Origin: SYIM01 sp964581825
Lineage (GTDB): Bacteria; Pseudomonadota; Gammaproteobacteria; Burkholderiales; Burkholderiaceae_E
Assembly: GCA_964581825.1 (NCBI GenBank)
Contig: CAZORB010000133.1
Location: 1-11,030 of the forward strand
Length of the DNA: 11,030 nt
Direction of reading: 5' to 3'
The position numbers and the translations under genes are program-made. A model generated the notes under the pieces. That model made no database searches, was not told where the DNA came from, and saw nothing but the letters and a program-made list of their open reading frames with translations. Shown here piece after piece: positions 1 to 7,422 of this stretch (positions are counted from its first letter, which is position 1; every line of letters begins with the position of its first letter).

Positions 1-669
1 AACGAGCGACTGCAGTATCTGGCCGGCCAATATGTCGAGTTGCTGCTTCGTGACGGTTCGCGCCGCAGCTATTCGATGGCCAGCGCACCCCATGCGGCTG
101 AGCAGATCGAACTGCATATCCGCCACATGCCTGGCGGAAAGTTCACCGATGCGCTGTTTGGTGTCACGCAGCCAGGCTTCAAGGAGCGCGACATTCTGCG
201 CTTTGAAGGCCCGATGGGAACCTTTTTTCTGCGCGAAGACAGCGAGGCGCCCATCGTATTCGTGGCAAGCGGCACGGGCTTTGCGCCCATTAAAGCCATC
301 ATTGAGCATGCAGTCCACAAGGGCGTTCGGCGGCCCATGACGCTTTACTGGGGCGGCCGCAGACCGCACGACCTCTACATGAATGCGCTCTGTGAGCAGT
401 GGGCAGCCGAACTGCCTGAATTCCGCTATGTGCCAGTCGTGTCTGATGCACTTGCCGAGGACAACTGGACTGGCCGCACAGGGTTCGTGCACCGCGCGGT
501 AATGGACGACTTTTCAAGCCTTGCAGACCACCAGGTCTACGCCTGCGGCGCACCCATCGTGGTTGATTCAGCACGGCTCGATTTTGTAGCCCAACGCGGA
601 CTGTCTGAAGACCAGTTCTTCGCCGACTCGTTCACCTCAGAAGCAGATCTCGCCGCCGCGAAGGCTTAA
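1..669 (+). CDS. Ferredoxin-NAD(P)H reductase-type flavoprotein, AscD-like (annotated in relatives as CDP-6-deoxy-delta-3,4-glucoseen reductase); 5' end outside window
   Basis: The reading frame is open from base 1 and ends at TAA 667-669, giving 222 visible residues; the N-terminus lies upstream. The visible part carries the FAD-binding RSYS motif (residues 22-25), the NAD(P)-binding segment GTGFAPIKAI (from about residue 91), a YWGGR stretch, the CGAP motif (182-185) and a C-terminal FFADSF. This order matches the FNR superfamily, in which the FAD domain precedes the NAD domain. Relatives in Burkholderiales usually have an N-terminal plant-type [2Fe-2S] ferredoxin domain, which would lie before the window and cannot be confirmed. 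Such proteins move electrons from NAD(P)H through FAD to an iron-sulfur centre or partner oxygenase. The glucoseen-reductase name is inherited from AscD and the real substrate is unknown. Domain assignment is firm; the specific reaction is not. Confidence 0.85.
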   Translation, partial: NERLQYLAGQYVELLLRDGSRRSYSMASAPHAAEQIELHIRHMPGGKFTDALFGVTQPGFKERDILRFEGPMGTFFLREDSEAPIVFVASGTGFAPIKAIIEHAVHKGVRRPMTLYWGGRRPHDLYMNALCEQWAAELPEFRYVPVVSDALAEDNWTGRTGFVHRAVMDDFSSLADHQVYACGAPIVVDSARLDFVAQRGLSEDQFFADSFTSEADLAAAKA

Positions 670-684
670 CGGGCTGATAAAAAA

Positions 685-708
685 AGCCCCGGTTATCGTG
701 CCGGGGCT
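685..708 (-). terminator. Intrinsic terminator, minus strand
   Basis: A perfect 8-bp stem (685-692 with 701-708) encloses an 8-base loop. It is flanked on the plus-strand left by seven A residues (679-685), so the transcript read leftwards ends in a GC-rich hairpin followed by a U-run. It lies 15 bases after the stop codon of the plus-strand flavoprotein gene, but on that strand no T-run follows, so it is oriented for minus-strand transcripts. The cytochrome c gene already has its own terminator at 893-911, so this one is either a backup or the end of a separate small transcript. Confidence 0.75.
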
Positions 709-870
709 AAGCCAGCCACCGGACAGGGGAGCCGGTGCCGGACGGGGAATCTGCCCGCACAACACCGGATAAACGCGCGCAACGCGGGCTGAATTTGCAG
801 CGTACCGAGCGGCTTCTTGCGCCGGTGGGTCGGCTGACGGAAGGCCGCTCGCGCGCGACACGAGGTTAAG
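709..870 (-). ncRNA. Candidate structured small RNA in the gene-free interval (unassigned)
   Basis: No convincing protein gene fills 670-953. The interval contains inverted repeats that can form successive hairpins: 717-722 with 732-737 (6 bp), 753-758 with 784-789 (6 bp), and 806-816 with 840-851 (11 bp with one bulged base). An alternative longer-range pairing joins 710-722 with 822-835. On the minus strand this array lies between the cytochrome c terminator (893-911) and a second strong terminator (685-708), as expected for an independent RNA of roughly 160-190 nt. Promoter evidence is weak: TTGTTT (886-891) and TAACCT (863-868) at 17-bp spacing are poor sigma-70 matches. I could not match it to 6S RNA, RNase P RNA, tmRNA, SRP RNA or a known riboswitch by eye; 6S RNA remains possible on length alone. 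It could instead be untranslated read-through sequence. Confidence 0.3.
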
Positions 871-892
871 CAACTGGCGCCACTAAAACAAA

Positions 893-911
893 CGGGGCGC
901 TGTGCGCCCCG
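893..911 (-). terminator. Intrinsic terminator of the cytochrome c gene
   Basis: A perfect 8-bp GC-rich stem (893-900 with 904-911) with a 3-base loop. On the minus strand it is followed by TTTGTTTTAG, a good U-rich tail, and it lies 42 bases after the cytochrome c stop codon. On the plus strand the tail GTTGTTCC is poorer, so bidirectional action is possible but less likely. Confidence 0.85.
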
Positions 912-953
912 GTTGTTCCTCGCCAGGCGAGCCCGGCGGTAGAAATGCCTGCG

Positions 954-1265
954 TTACTTGGCAGTGAGAATCCACTTGGCCAGGGTTTCCGCATCGGCCT
1001 GTGTGACCTGAGGATTGGCCGGCATGGGGATTTGGCCCCAGCTACCCACGCCACCCTTGATGATCTTGACGCTCAGCTTGGCGACAGCTTCATTATCAGA
1101 AGCATATTTGGCCGCTACGTCTTTGTAGGAGGGCCCTACGAGTTTCTTGTCGACCGCGTGGCACGCGGTGCAATTCTTGGCCTTCGCCAGATCCATGCTG
1201 GCGAGAGCGGGCGTCGCGGACAGCGCCACGACCGAGGCAGCGAACACCACTGGCAACAATTTCAT
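954..1265 (-). CDS. Periplasmic monohaem class I cytochrome c (c-551/c-552 type)
   Basis: The 103-residue precursor starts at ATG 1265-1263, preceded by GGAG (1274-1271) five bases upstream; an in-frame start 27 bases earlier lacks this site and would spoil the signal peptide. Residues 1-22 form a signal peptide with a hydrophobic core ending in an ALA-type cleavage site. The CTACH motif (32-36) binds one c-type haem covalently with His36 as axial ligand, and Met81 in the IPMP segment is the likely second ligand. The mature protein of about 81 residues and the C-terminal AETLAKWIL helix fit the small c-551/c-552 electron carriers, which shuttle electrons in the periplasm between the bc1 complex and terminal oxidases or nitrite reductase. 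The partner is not evident here. The gene has its own promoter and terminator, so it is probably monocistronic. Confidence 0.93.
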   Translation of the reverse strand: MKLLPVVFAASVVALSATPALASMDLAKAKNCTACHAVDKKLVGPSYKDVAAKYASDNEAVAKLSVKIIKGGVGSWGQIPMPANPQVTQADAETLAKWILTAK

Positions 1266-1308
1266 GACATCTCCGAGAGGAAAAACATTCAAACAAATGC
1301 GAGTCGAA

Positions 1309-1337
1309 AGTATAGCCGCCGGGTTATGGCTTGCCAG
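1309..1337 (-). promoter_or_regulatory. Predicted sigma-70 promoter of the cytochrome c gene
   Basis: On the minus strand, CTGGCA (1337-1332) is separated by exactly 17 bp from TATACT (1314-1309). Each is close to consensus (4/6 and 5/6). Transcription would start near 1302, leaving a leader of about 36 bases that contains the GGAG ribosome-binding site. Confidence 0.6.
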
Positions 1338-1362
1338 GAGCCCGTCCCGACGGTGTGGGAAT

Positions 1363-1402
1363 CAATCCCTGCCTTCGCGACCGAGGTGCGGGGCAGGGAT
1401 TG
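1363..1402 (-). terminator. Perfect inverted repeat downstream of ilvD, probable transcription end without a T-run
   Basis: CAATCCCTGCC (1363-1373) and GGCAGGGATTG (1392-1402) form a perfect 11-bp stem around an 18-base loop, beginning 13 bases after the ilvD stop codon. The minus-strand sequence after the stem (ATTCCC) has no U-tract, so it is not a classical intrinsic terminator. It may stabilise the ilvD 3' end or act with Rho. Confidence 0.5.
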
Positions 1403-1415
1403 TGGAAGTGGCCGA

Positions 1416-3095
<1,680 letters not shown>

Positions 3096-3126
3096 GACTG
3101 GTCTCCGGAGACTGAATTCGGGCTGA

Positions 3127-3132
3127 AGTATA
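3127..3132 (-). promoter_or_regulatory. Predicted -10 element of ilvD
   Basis: TATACT on the minus strand is a 5/6 match to TATAAT. Transcription would start near 3120, giving a leader of about 25 bases that includes the ilvD ribosome-binding site. No good -35 hexamer lies at 16-18 bp; TTGAGG (3159-3154) is 21 bp away. The upstream half would lie inside the first codons of lgt. Confidence 0.4.
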
Positions 3133-3134
3133 TT
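3129..3134 (+). promoter_or_regulatory. Predicted -10 element of lgt, overlapping the ilvD -10
   Basis: TATATT (5/6 match) ends seven bases before the lgt ATG at 3142, so transcription would begin at or next to the start codon. No recognisable -35 is present at 17 bp and no ribosome-binding site precedes lgt. It overlaps the opposite-strand ilvD -10 by four bases. Confidence 0.3.
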
Positions 3135-3141
3135 GCGAGCC

Positions 3142-3930
3142 ATGCTCATTCATCCTCAATTTGATCCGGTTGCCCTCAGCCTCGGTCCATTTGCCATTCG
3201 GTGGTACGGGCTGATGTACCTGATCGCATTCGTCGGCTTTTTCCTGCTGGGGCGCTGGCGCCTGCGGCAACCCAAATTTGCTCAGGCCTCGGGCCTTCAT
3301 CCAGCACAGATGGAGGACCTGCTGTTTTTCGGCGTAATGGGCGTGGTGCTTGGGGGGCGGCTCGGTTACGTACTCTTTTACAAGCCCGGGTATTACCTGC
3401 AGCGTCCGCTCGAAGCGCTCGCAGTCTGGGAAGGCGGGATGTCCTTTCACGGAGGACTGCTTGGCGTCCTGATCGCAATCGCGGTGTTTTGCCGCTGGCG
3501 GGGGCTTCGATTCCTGTCGGTGATGGATTTCATCGCGCCGCTGGTACCGCTTGGTCTTGCAGCAGGCCGGATGGGTAACTTCATCAACGGCGAGCTTTGG
3601 GGACGGGTGACCGATGTCAGCTGGGCGATGGTGTTTCCGCAGGCAGGGGATGCGCTGCCCAGGCACCCGTCGCAGCTCTATCAGTTTGCGGGTGAGGGCA
3701 TGGCGCTGTTTGTGATTCTTTGGTGGTGGTCGTCGCGGCCGCGGGCCGTGGGGGCGGTGTCAGGCGTATTTCTGCTGGGCTATGCGGTGTTTCGGTTCGC
3801 AGCCGAGTTCGCGCGCCAGCCGGATTCATTCCTTGGATTTCCGCTGCCAGGAATCACGATGGGGCAAATTCTGTGTGTGCCGATGGCAGTGGCTGGGGTG
3901 TGGCTGGTTTCACGGAGCCGTCGCGGCTAG
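3142..3930 (+). CDS. lgt: Prolipoprotein diacylglyceryl transferase
   Basis: Lgt is an inner-membrane enzyme that transfers diacylglyceryl from phosphatidylglycerol to the lipobox cysteine of prolipoproteins, the first step of lipoprotein maturation. The 262-residue protein has several hydrophobic segments and the family signature GRMGNFINGELWGR (142-155). Residues known to matter in E. coli Lgt fall at the same numbers: Tyr26, His103 (in SFHGG), Arg143, Asn146 and Gly154. The RHPSQLY segment (174-180) and FRFAAEFARQPD (217-228) are also typical. The start at ATG 3142 gives the standard N-terminus MLIHPQFDPVAL; a TTG three codons upstream is unlikely. There is no clear ribosome-binding site. 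It is divergent from ilvD (46 bp apart) and its stop lies 21 bp from the stop of the convergent TauE-family gene. It is probably a single-gene transcript. Confidence 0.98.
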   Translation: MLIHPQFDPVALSLGPFAIRWYGLMYLIAFVGFFLLGRWRLRQPKFAQASGLHPAQMEDLLFFGVMGVVLGGRLGYVLFYKPGYYLQRPLEALAVWEGGMSFHGGLLGVLIAIAVFCRWRGLRFLSVMDFIAPLVPLGLAAGRMGNFINGELWGRVTDVSWAMVFPQAGDALPRHPSQLYQFAGEGMALFVILWWWSSRPRAVGAVSGVFLLGYAVFRFAAEFARQPDSFLGFPLPGITMGQILCVPMAVAGVWLVSRSRRG

Positions 3931-3951
3931 CGCGCCGCAATCACTGCTGCA

Positions 3952-4761
3952 TTACAGACCGAAGCGCCAGGCGCGCCACAGCATGTATGCCGCCAGCGAA
4001 TAAAGCATCAGACTGAAAAAGCCCTTGAGCTTGTGTGAGCTGATCGCGTGGGCGATGCGAACGCCGACCGGCGCGGTAAGCATGCTTGCGATCGAGACGA
4101 AAATCAGCCCAGGCAGATAGACAAAGCCCAGCATCAGGCTAGCGGGGGCCTCGGACCATCCTGCGATCACGTAGCCGATTGTCCCGGCTACGGCGATTGG
4201 AAAACCGCATGCGGAGCTTGAACCCACCGCCAGATGAATGGGCAGGCCGTGGCGCACCAGAAATGGTGTGGTGATGAACGCACCGCCTGCGCCGACGACC
4301 GACGAAGCCGTGCCGATCATCGCGCCCGCGCCGAACAGCCCCGTTGCGCCAGGCAGCGGCCGATTCGCGGTTGCCTGATTTTGTCGCAGCATGCGCGTGG
4401 CCATGATCGCGATGAAGGCACTGAACACCAGCGCAAGCCAGCCTGCGGGAAGTGACGATGCGAACTGGGAACCGATCAATGAGCCGATCATGATTCCCGG
4501 TGCCATCGCGCGCACCAGATCCCAGCGAACCGCTCCGCGCGCGTGCTGAGCGCGTACGCTGGAGATGGATGTGAACAGAATCGACGCAAGCGACGTTGCG
4601 ATGGCGACCTTGATGACGGCGTCCGGACCGAAGCCTTTGAAGTCGAGGTACAGCGTCATGAACGGCACCATCACCATCCCACCGCCGATACCCAGTAATC
4701 CTGCAAGCAACCCGGTGCAGGCACCCAGCAGCAGCAGCATCAGGATCGGGACAAGGTCCAC
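3952..4761 (-). CDS. TauE/SafE-family integral membrane protein (putative sulfite/organosulfonate or other anion exporter)
   Basis: The 269-residue protein is strongly hydrophobic with about eight membrane segments. It shows the internal duplication of the TauE/SafE family: a GLLGIGGGMVMVP motif near residues 21-33 and a related VVGAGGAFITTPF motif near 155-167. Family members move sulfite, sulfoacetate or related sulfur compounds across the inner membrane, but most, including this one, have no proven substrate. I prefer the GTG start at 4761-4759 because GGAG lies seven bases upstream; another in-frame GTG at 4806 would prepend 15 residues rich in Trp, His and Arg without a ribosome-binding site. 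The gene is convergent with lgt and divergent from the PanE-like gene (86 bp apart). No sulfur-metabolism gene is adjacent, so context does not help with substrate. Confidence 0.88.
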   Translation of the reverse strand: MDLVPILMLLLLGACTGLLAGLLGIGGGMVMVPFMTLYLDFKGFGPDAVIKVAIATSLASILFTSISSVRAQHARGAVRWDLVRAMAPGIMIGSLIGSQFASSLPAGWLALVFSAFIAIMATRMLRQNQATANRPLPGATGLFGAGAMIGTASSVVGAGGAFITTPFLVRHGLPIHLAVGSSSACGFPIAVAGTIGYVIAGWSEAPASLMLGFVYLPGLIFVSIASMLTAPVGVRIAHAISSHKLKGFFSLMLYSLAAYMLWRAWRFGL

Positions 4762-4832
4762 GCGCGCTCTCCAAGACCGGAACAATGCACCTGCATGCCA
4801 GTACACCGGCCTGCAAGCAGCAAGGGCCGCGA

Positions 4833-4841
4833 TGCTAACAT
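4833..4841 (+). promoter_or_regulatory. Predicted extended -10 promoter of the PanE-like operon
   Basis: TGCTAACAT has the TG-N-hexamer layout of an extended -10 element (TAACAT, 4/6). No -35 is evident, as is common for extended -10 promoters. The hexamer ends six bases before ATG 4848, so transcription would start at about the A of the start codon, and there is no ribosome-binding site. Confidence 0.35.
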
Positions 4842-4847
4842 CGACGT

Positions 4848-5849
4848 ATGAAATTCGCTGTGATCGGTGCCGGTGGAATCGGCGGTTATCTGGGGGCCAG
4901 GCTCGCCTTGGCGGGCGAGTCCGTTTCGTTTATCGCAAGAGGCCCGAATCTCCAGGCGCTTCGCGAGTCGGGTATTCGCCTGATTGAGGAAGACGGCACC
5001 GAGCATCAGATTCGAACGGTTCAGGCCTTTCAACAAATGAGCGAGGCGGGCCAGCACGATGTCGTGTTGCTGGCGCTCAAAGCGCATCAGGTGGCTGCGG
5101 TGGCACCGCAATTGTCGTCGCTGCTTGGGCCTGATACGGCAATCGTCACGCTACAGAACGGGATCCCCTGGTGGTATTTCCACGGATTGTCTGGCCCCTG
5201 GGAAGGGCAGCGTCTCGAGTCGGTCGATCCAGGGGGCGTTATTGCATCGCACATCGACAACTCGCGCCTGATCGGATCCGTGGTGTACCCGGCCTCTGAA
5301 CTGATCGCGCCAGGCGTGGTCAAGGTGATCGAAGGCAACCGGTTTTCACTGGGCGAGCCCGATGGCAGTAAGTCCGAGCGTGTACAAAATATTTCTCAGG
5401 CTCTCGCCAGGGCCGGTTTCAAGGCGCCGGTCTCGTCTGACTTGCGCAGTGAAATCTGGTTGAAGCTGTGGGGTAACCTCACCTTCAACCCGGTCAGTGC
5501 GCTCACGCATGCCACGCTCGCGCAAATTTGCCGCAATCCCCAAACGCGCGAGCTTGCGCTGGGCATGATGACCGAAGCGCAGCACGTGGCCGAGAAGCTG
5601 GGTGTGCGGTTTCGCATCTCGCTGGAGCGTCGTCTTGCTGGCGCCGAAGCGGTGGGCGAACACAAAACCTCGATGCTGCAAGACGTCGAACAAGGCCGCC
5701 CCCTGGAACTGAACGCGTTGCTGGGGTCGGTGATTGAACTTGCCCGTCTTACTGAGACCGCAGTACCACGCTGCGAAGCGGTCTACGCGTGCTGCGCGCT
5801 GCTTGCCGAGCGCCTTTCCACACAACATGCCCGGCTGTCGCTGGGCTGA
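4848..5849 (+). CDS. PanE/ApbA-family 2-dehydropantoate 2-reductase-like protein
   Basis: The 333-residue protein begins directly with the Rossmann dinucleotide motif GAGGIGG (7-13). LKAHQ (77-81) and QNGIP (103-107) follow in the NADP-domain positions usual for ketopantoate reductases. The C-terminal domain contains KLWGNLTFNPVSAL, where Lys206 corresponds to the catalytic lysine of E. coli PanE (Lys176), and SMLQDVEQGRPLELNAL, where Glu287 corresponds to Glu256. E. coli PanE reduces ketopantoate to pantoate with NADPH in pantothenate synthesis. This protein is longer (PanE is about 300 residues) and has a WWYFHG insertion-like segment after the NGIP motif, so it may be a paralogue acting on another 2-keto acid. 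It heads a plus-strand cluster with a CoA ligase (27 bp downstream) and an LD-carboxypeptidase. No ribosome-binding site precedes ATG 4848. Confidence 0.87.
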   Translation: MKFAVIGAGGIGGYLGARLALAGESVSFIARGPNLQALRESGIRLIEEDGTEHQIRTVQAFQQMSEAGQHDVVLLALKAHQVAAVAPQLSSLLGPDTAIVTLQNGIPWWYFHGLSGPWEGQRLESVDPGGVIASHIDNSRLIGSVVYPASELIAPGVVKVIEGNRFSLGEPDGSKSERVQNISQALARAGFKAPVSSDLRSEIWLKLWGNLTFNPVSALTHATLAQICRNPQTRELALGMMTEAQHVAEKLGVRFRISLERRLAGAEAVGEHKTSMLQDVEQGRPLELNALLGSVIELARLTETAVPRCEAVYACCALLAERLSTQHARLSLG

Positions 5850-5876
5850 ATCCTTCACTTTTCTGGACTGAGAACG

Positions 5877-7403
5877 ATGAGCGCTGCACAGTCGCTTCGT
5901 GCTTTGATCGACGCCGGGGCCAGTGACGCCCCCGCCCTGACTGCACCTGGCAGTCGCGCACTCAGCTATGGTGAACTGCGCCGCCAGGTCGACACAACGG
6001 TCGACGCGTTGAACGCAATGGGAATCGGCCGCGGCGACAAGGTCGCGATCGTGCTGGCCAATGGGCCTTGCATGGCCAGCGCATTCCTATCGGTGGCCGC
6101 TGCCGCGGCCAGCGCGCCACTCAATCCGGCCTATCGCGCAGATGAGTTCGAGTTTTACCTGAATGACCTCCAGGCTCGCGGCCTGATTGTTGAGGCTGGC
6201 AGCGACTCGCCAGCAGTGGCGGTTGCACGAAAACTCGGCGTACCTGTGATCGAACTTCATGCCGAGCCCGATCGTGGCGCCGGCGCGTTTCGGCTGTCAG
6301 CCGGAACCGTAGCAGCCTCTGCGCCGGCGCTCCCTGGGCCGGCTCAGGCCGATGACATTGCGCTGGTGCTGCACACCTCAGGCACCACCTCGCGCCCCAA
6401 GATCGTGCCGCTCTCGCACACCAATGTCTGCGCGTCGGCACGCAACATTCGCGAGTTCCTGTCGCTATCAGCCAGCGACTGTGGTCTCAACATCATGCCG
6501 CTGTTTCACATTCACGGGCTGATTGCAGGTATCAGCGCACCGCTGTCGGCAGGGGGCAGAGTGTTCTGCACGCCGGGCTTTAATGCGCTGCGGTTTTTCA
6601 CCTGGATGGAGGAGGCGCGGCCTACCTGGTACACAGCGGTTCCCACCATGCATCAGACGATTCTGTCGCGCGCAGCGAATAATCGCGCGACCATCGCCGC
6701 GCATCCGCTTCGGTTTATTCGCTCTTCTTCGTCGGCAATGCCCACCCAGGTGATCCGCGAAATCGAGCAGGTGTTTGGCGCGCCGCTGGTTGAGTCGTAT
6801 GGCATGACCGAGGCAGCTCACCAGATGGCCGCCAATCCCTTGCCGCCCAGAGTCAGAAAGCCCGGCTCGGTTGGCATCGCTGCGGGGCCTGAAGTGGCGA
6901 TCATGGACGAGGCAGGCAACCTGCTGGCGCCAGGTGCGACCGGCGAGGTGGTGATTCGCGGTGACAACGTCACGCGTGGCTACGAGAATAATCCCAAGGC
7001 CAATGCCGAGGCGTACTGCAATGGCTGGTTTCGTACCGGCGATCAGGGCGTGATGGACGATGAGGGATACCTCACGATCACCGGTCGCCTGAAGGAAATC
7101 ATCAATCGCGGCGGCGAAAAGGTGTCGCCCCGAGAGGTGGATGAGGTGCTGATGGACCATCCGGCGGTCGCGCAGGTGGTCACCTTCGCCATCCCGCACG
7201 ATAAGCTCGGCGAAGAGGTTGGCGCAGCGGTGGTGCTGCGCGAGGGCGCCACGCTCACCGACCGCGAACTCCGCGAGTTTGCATCGAAGCGACTGGCTGA
7301 CTTCAAAGTGCCACGCAAAATCGTTGTGCTCGATGAGATCCCCAAGGGCGCAACCGGCAAGCTGCAGCGAATCGGGTTGGCGCAGAAGCTCGGGCTCGCG
7401 TGA
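5877..7403 (+). CDS. AMP-forming acyl-CoA synthetase, AAE3/Pcs60-like (probable oxalate-CoA ligase)
   Basis: The 508-residue protein is a complete member of the ANL superfamily, which activates carboxylates as acyl-AMP and then transfers them to CoA. Motifs in order are the phosphate loop HTSGTTSRPK (166-175), PLFHIHGL (208-215), TWYTAVPT (250-257), YGMTEAAH (308-315), GWFRTGD (383-389), the hinge GRLKEIINRGGEK (403-415) and the catalytic lysine Lys495 in GATGKLQR. The TSRPK form of the P-loop, TWYTAVPT, MTEA.H.M followed by NPLP, and RKPGSVG are closely similar, as I remember it, to plant AAE3 and yeast Pcs60, which make oxalyl-CoA. That supports oxalate as substrate but does not prove it. 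No oxalyl-CoA decarboxylase or formyl-CoA transferase is in view. It lies 27 bp after the PanE-like gene and 19 bp before the carboxypeptidase gene. Its ribosome-binding site is weak (GAGAACG). Confidence 0.92.
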   Translation: MSAAQSLRALIDAGASDAPALTAPGSRALSYGELRRQVDTTVDALNAMGIGRGDKVAIVLANGPCMASAFLSVAAAAASAPLNPAYRADEFEFYLNDLQARGLIVEAGSDSPAVAVARKLGVPVIELHAEPDRGAGAFRLSAGTVAASAPALPGPAQADDIALVLHTSGTTSRPKIVPLSHTNVCASARNIREFLSLSASDCGLNIMPLFHIHGLIAGISAPLSAGGRVFCTPGFNALRFFTWMEEARPTWYTAVPTMHQTILSRAANNRATIAAHPLRFIRSSSSAMPTQVIREIEQVFGAPLVESYGMTEAAHQMAANPLPPRVRKPGSVGIAAGPEVAIMDEAGNLLAPGATGEVVIRGDNVTRGYENNPKANAEAYCNGWFRTGDQGVMDDEGYLTITGRLKEIINRGGEKVSPREVDEVLMDHPAVAQVVTFAIPHDKLGEEVGAAVVLREGATLTDRELREFASKRLADFKVPRKIVVLDEIPKGATGKLQRIGLAQKLGLA

Positions 7404-7422
7404 CGCATCGCGCACATAAACG

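Noticed and set aside
709..870. Riboswitch (cobalamin, TPP, FMN), SRP RNA, RNase P RNA or tmRNA in the structured interval
   Set aside because: The conserved core bases of these families were not found on either strand, and no gene lies downstream on the minus strand for a riboswitch to control.
637..873. Small minus-strand open frame (78 codons) covering the gene-free interval
   Set aside because: It runs through the terminator hairpin and into the flavoprotein gene, has no ribosome-binding site, and its composition looks random. The interval is better read as structured non-coding sequence.
4139..4816. Antisense-frame reading (225 codons) on the same strand as the TauE-family gene
   Set aside because: It is out of frame with the clear membrane protein and gives an Arg/His-rich product with no membrane segments.
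6468..7415. Open frame of 315 codons on the minus strand opposite the CoA ligase gene
   Set aside because: The plus strand carries every ANL motif in order; the antisense product is His/Arg-rich and unlike any family I recognise, with no ribosome-binding site.
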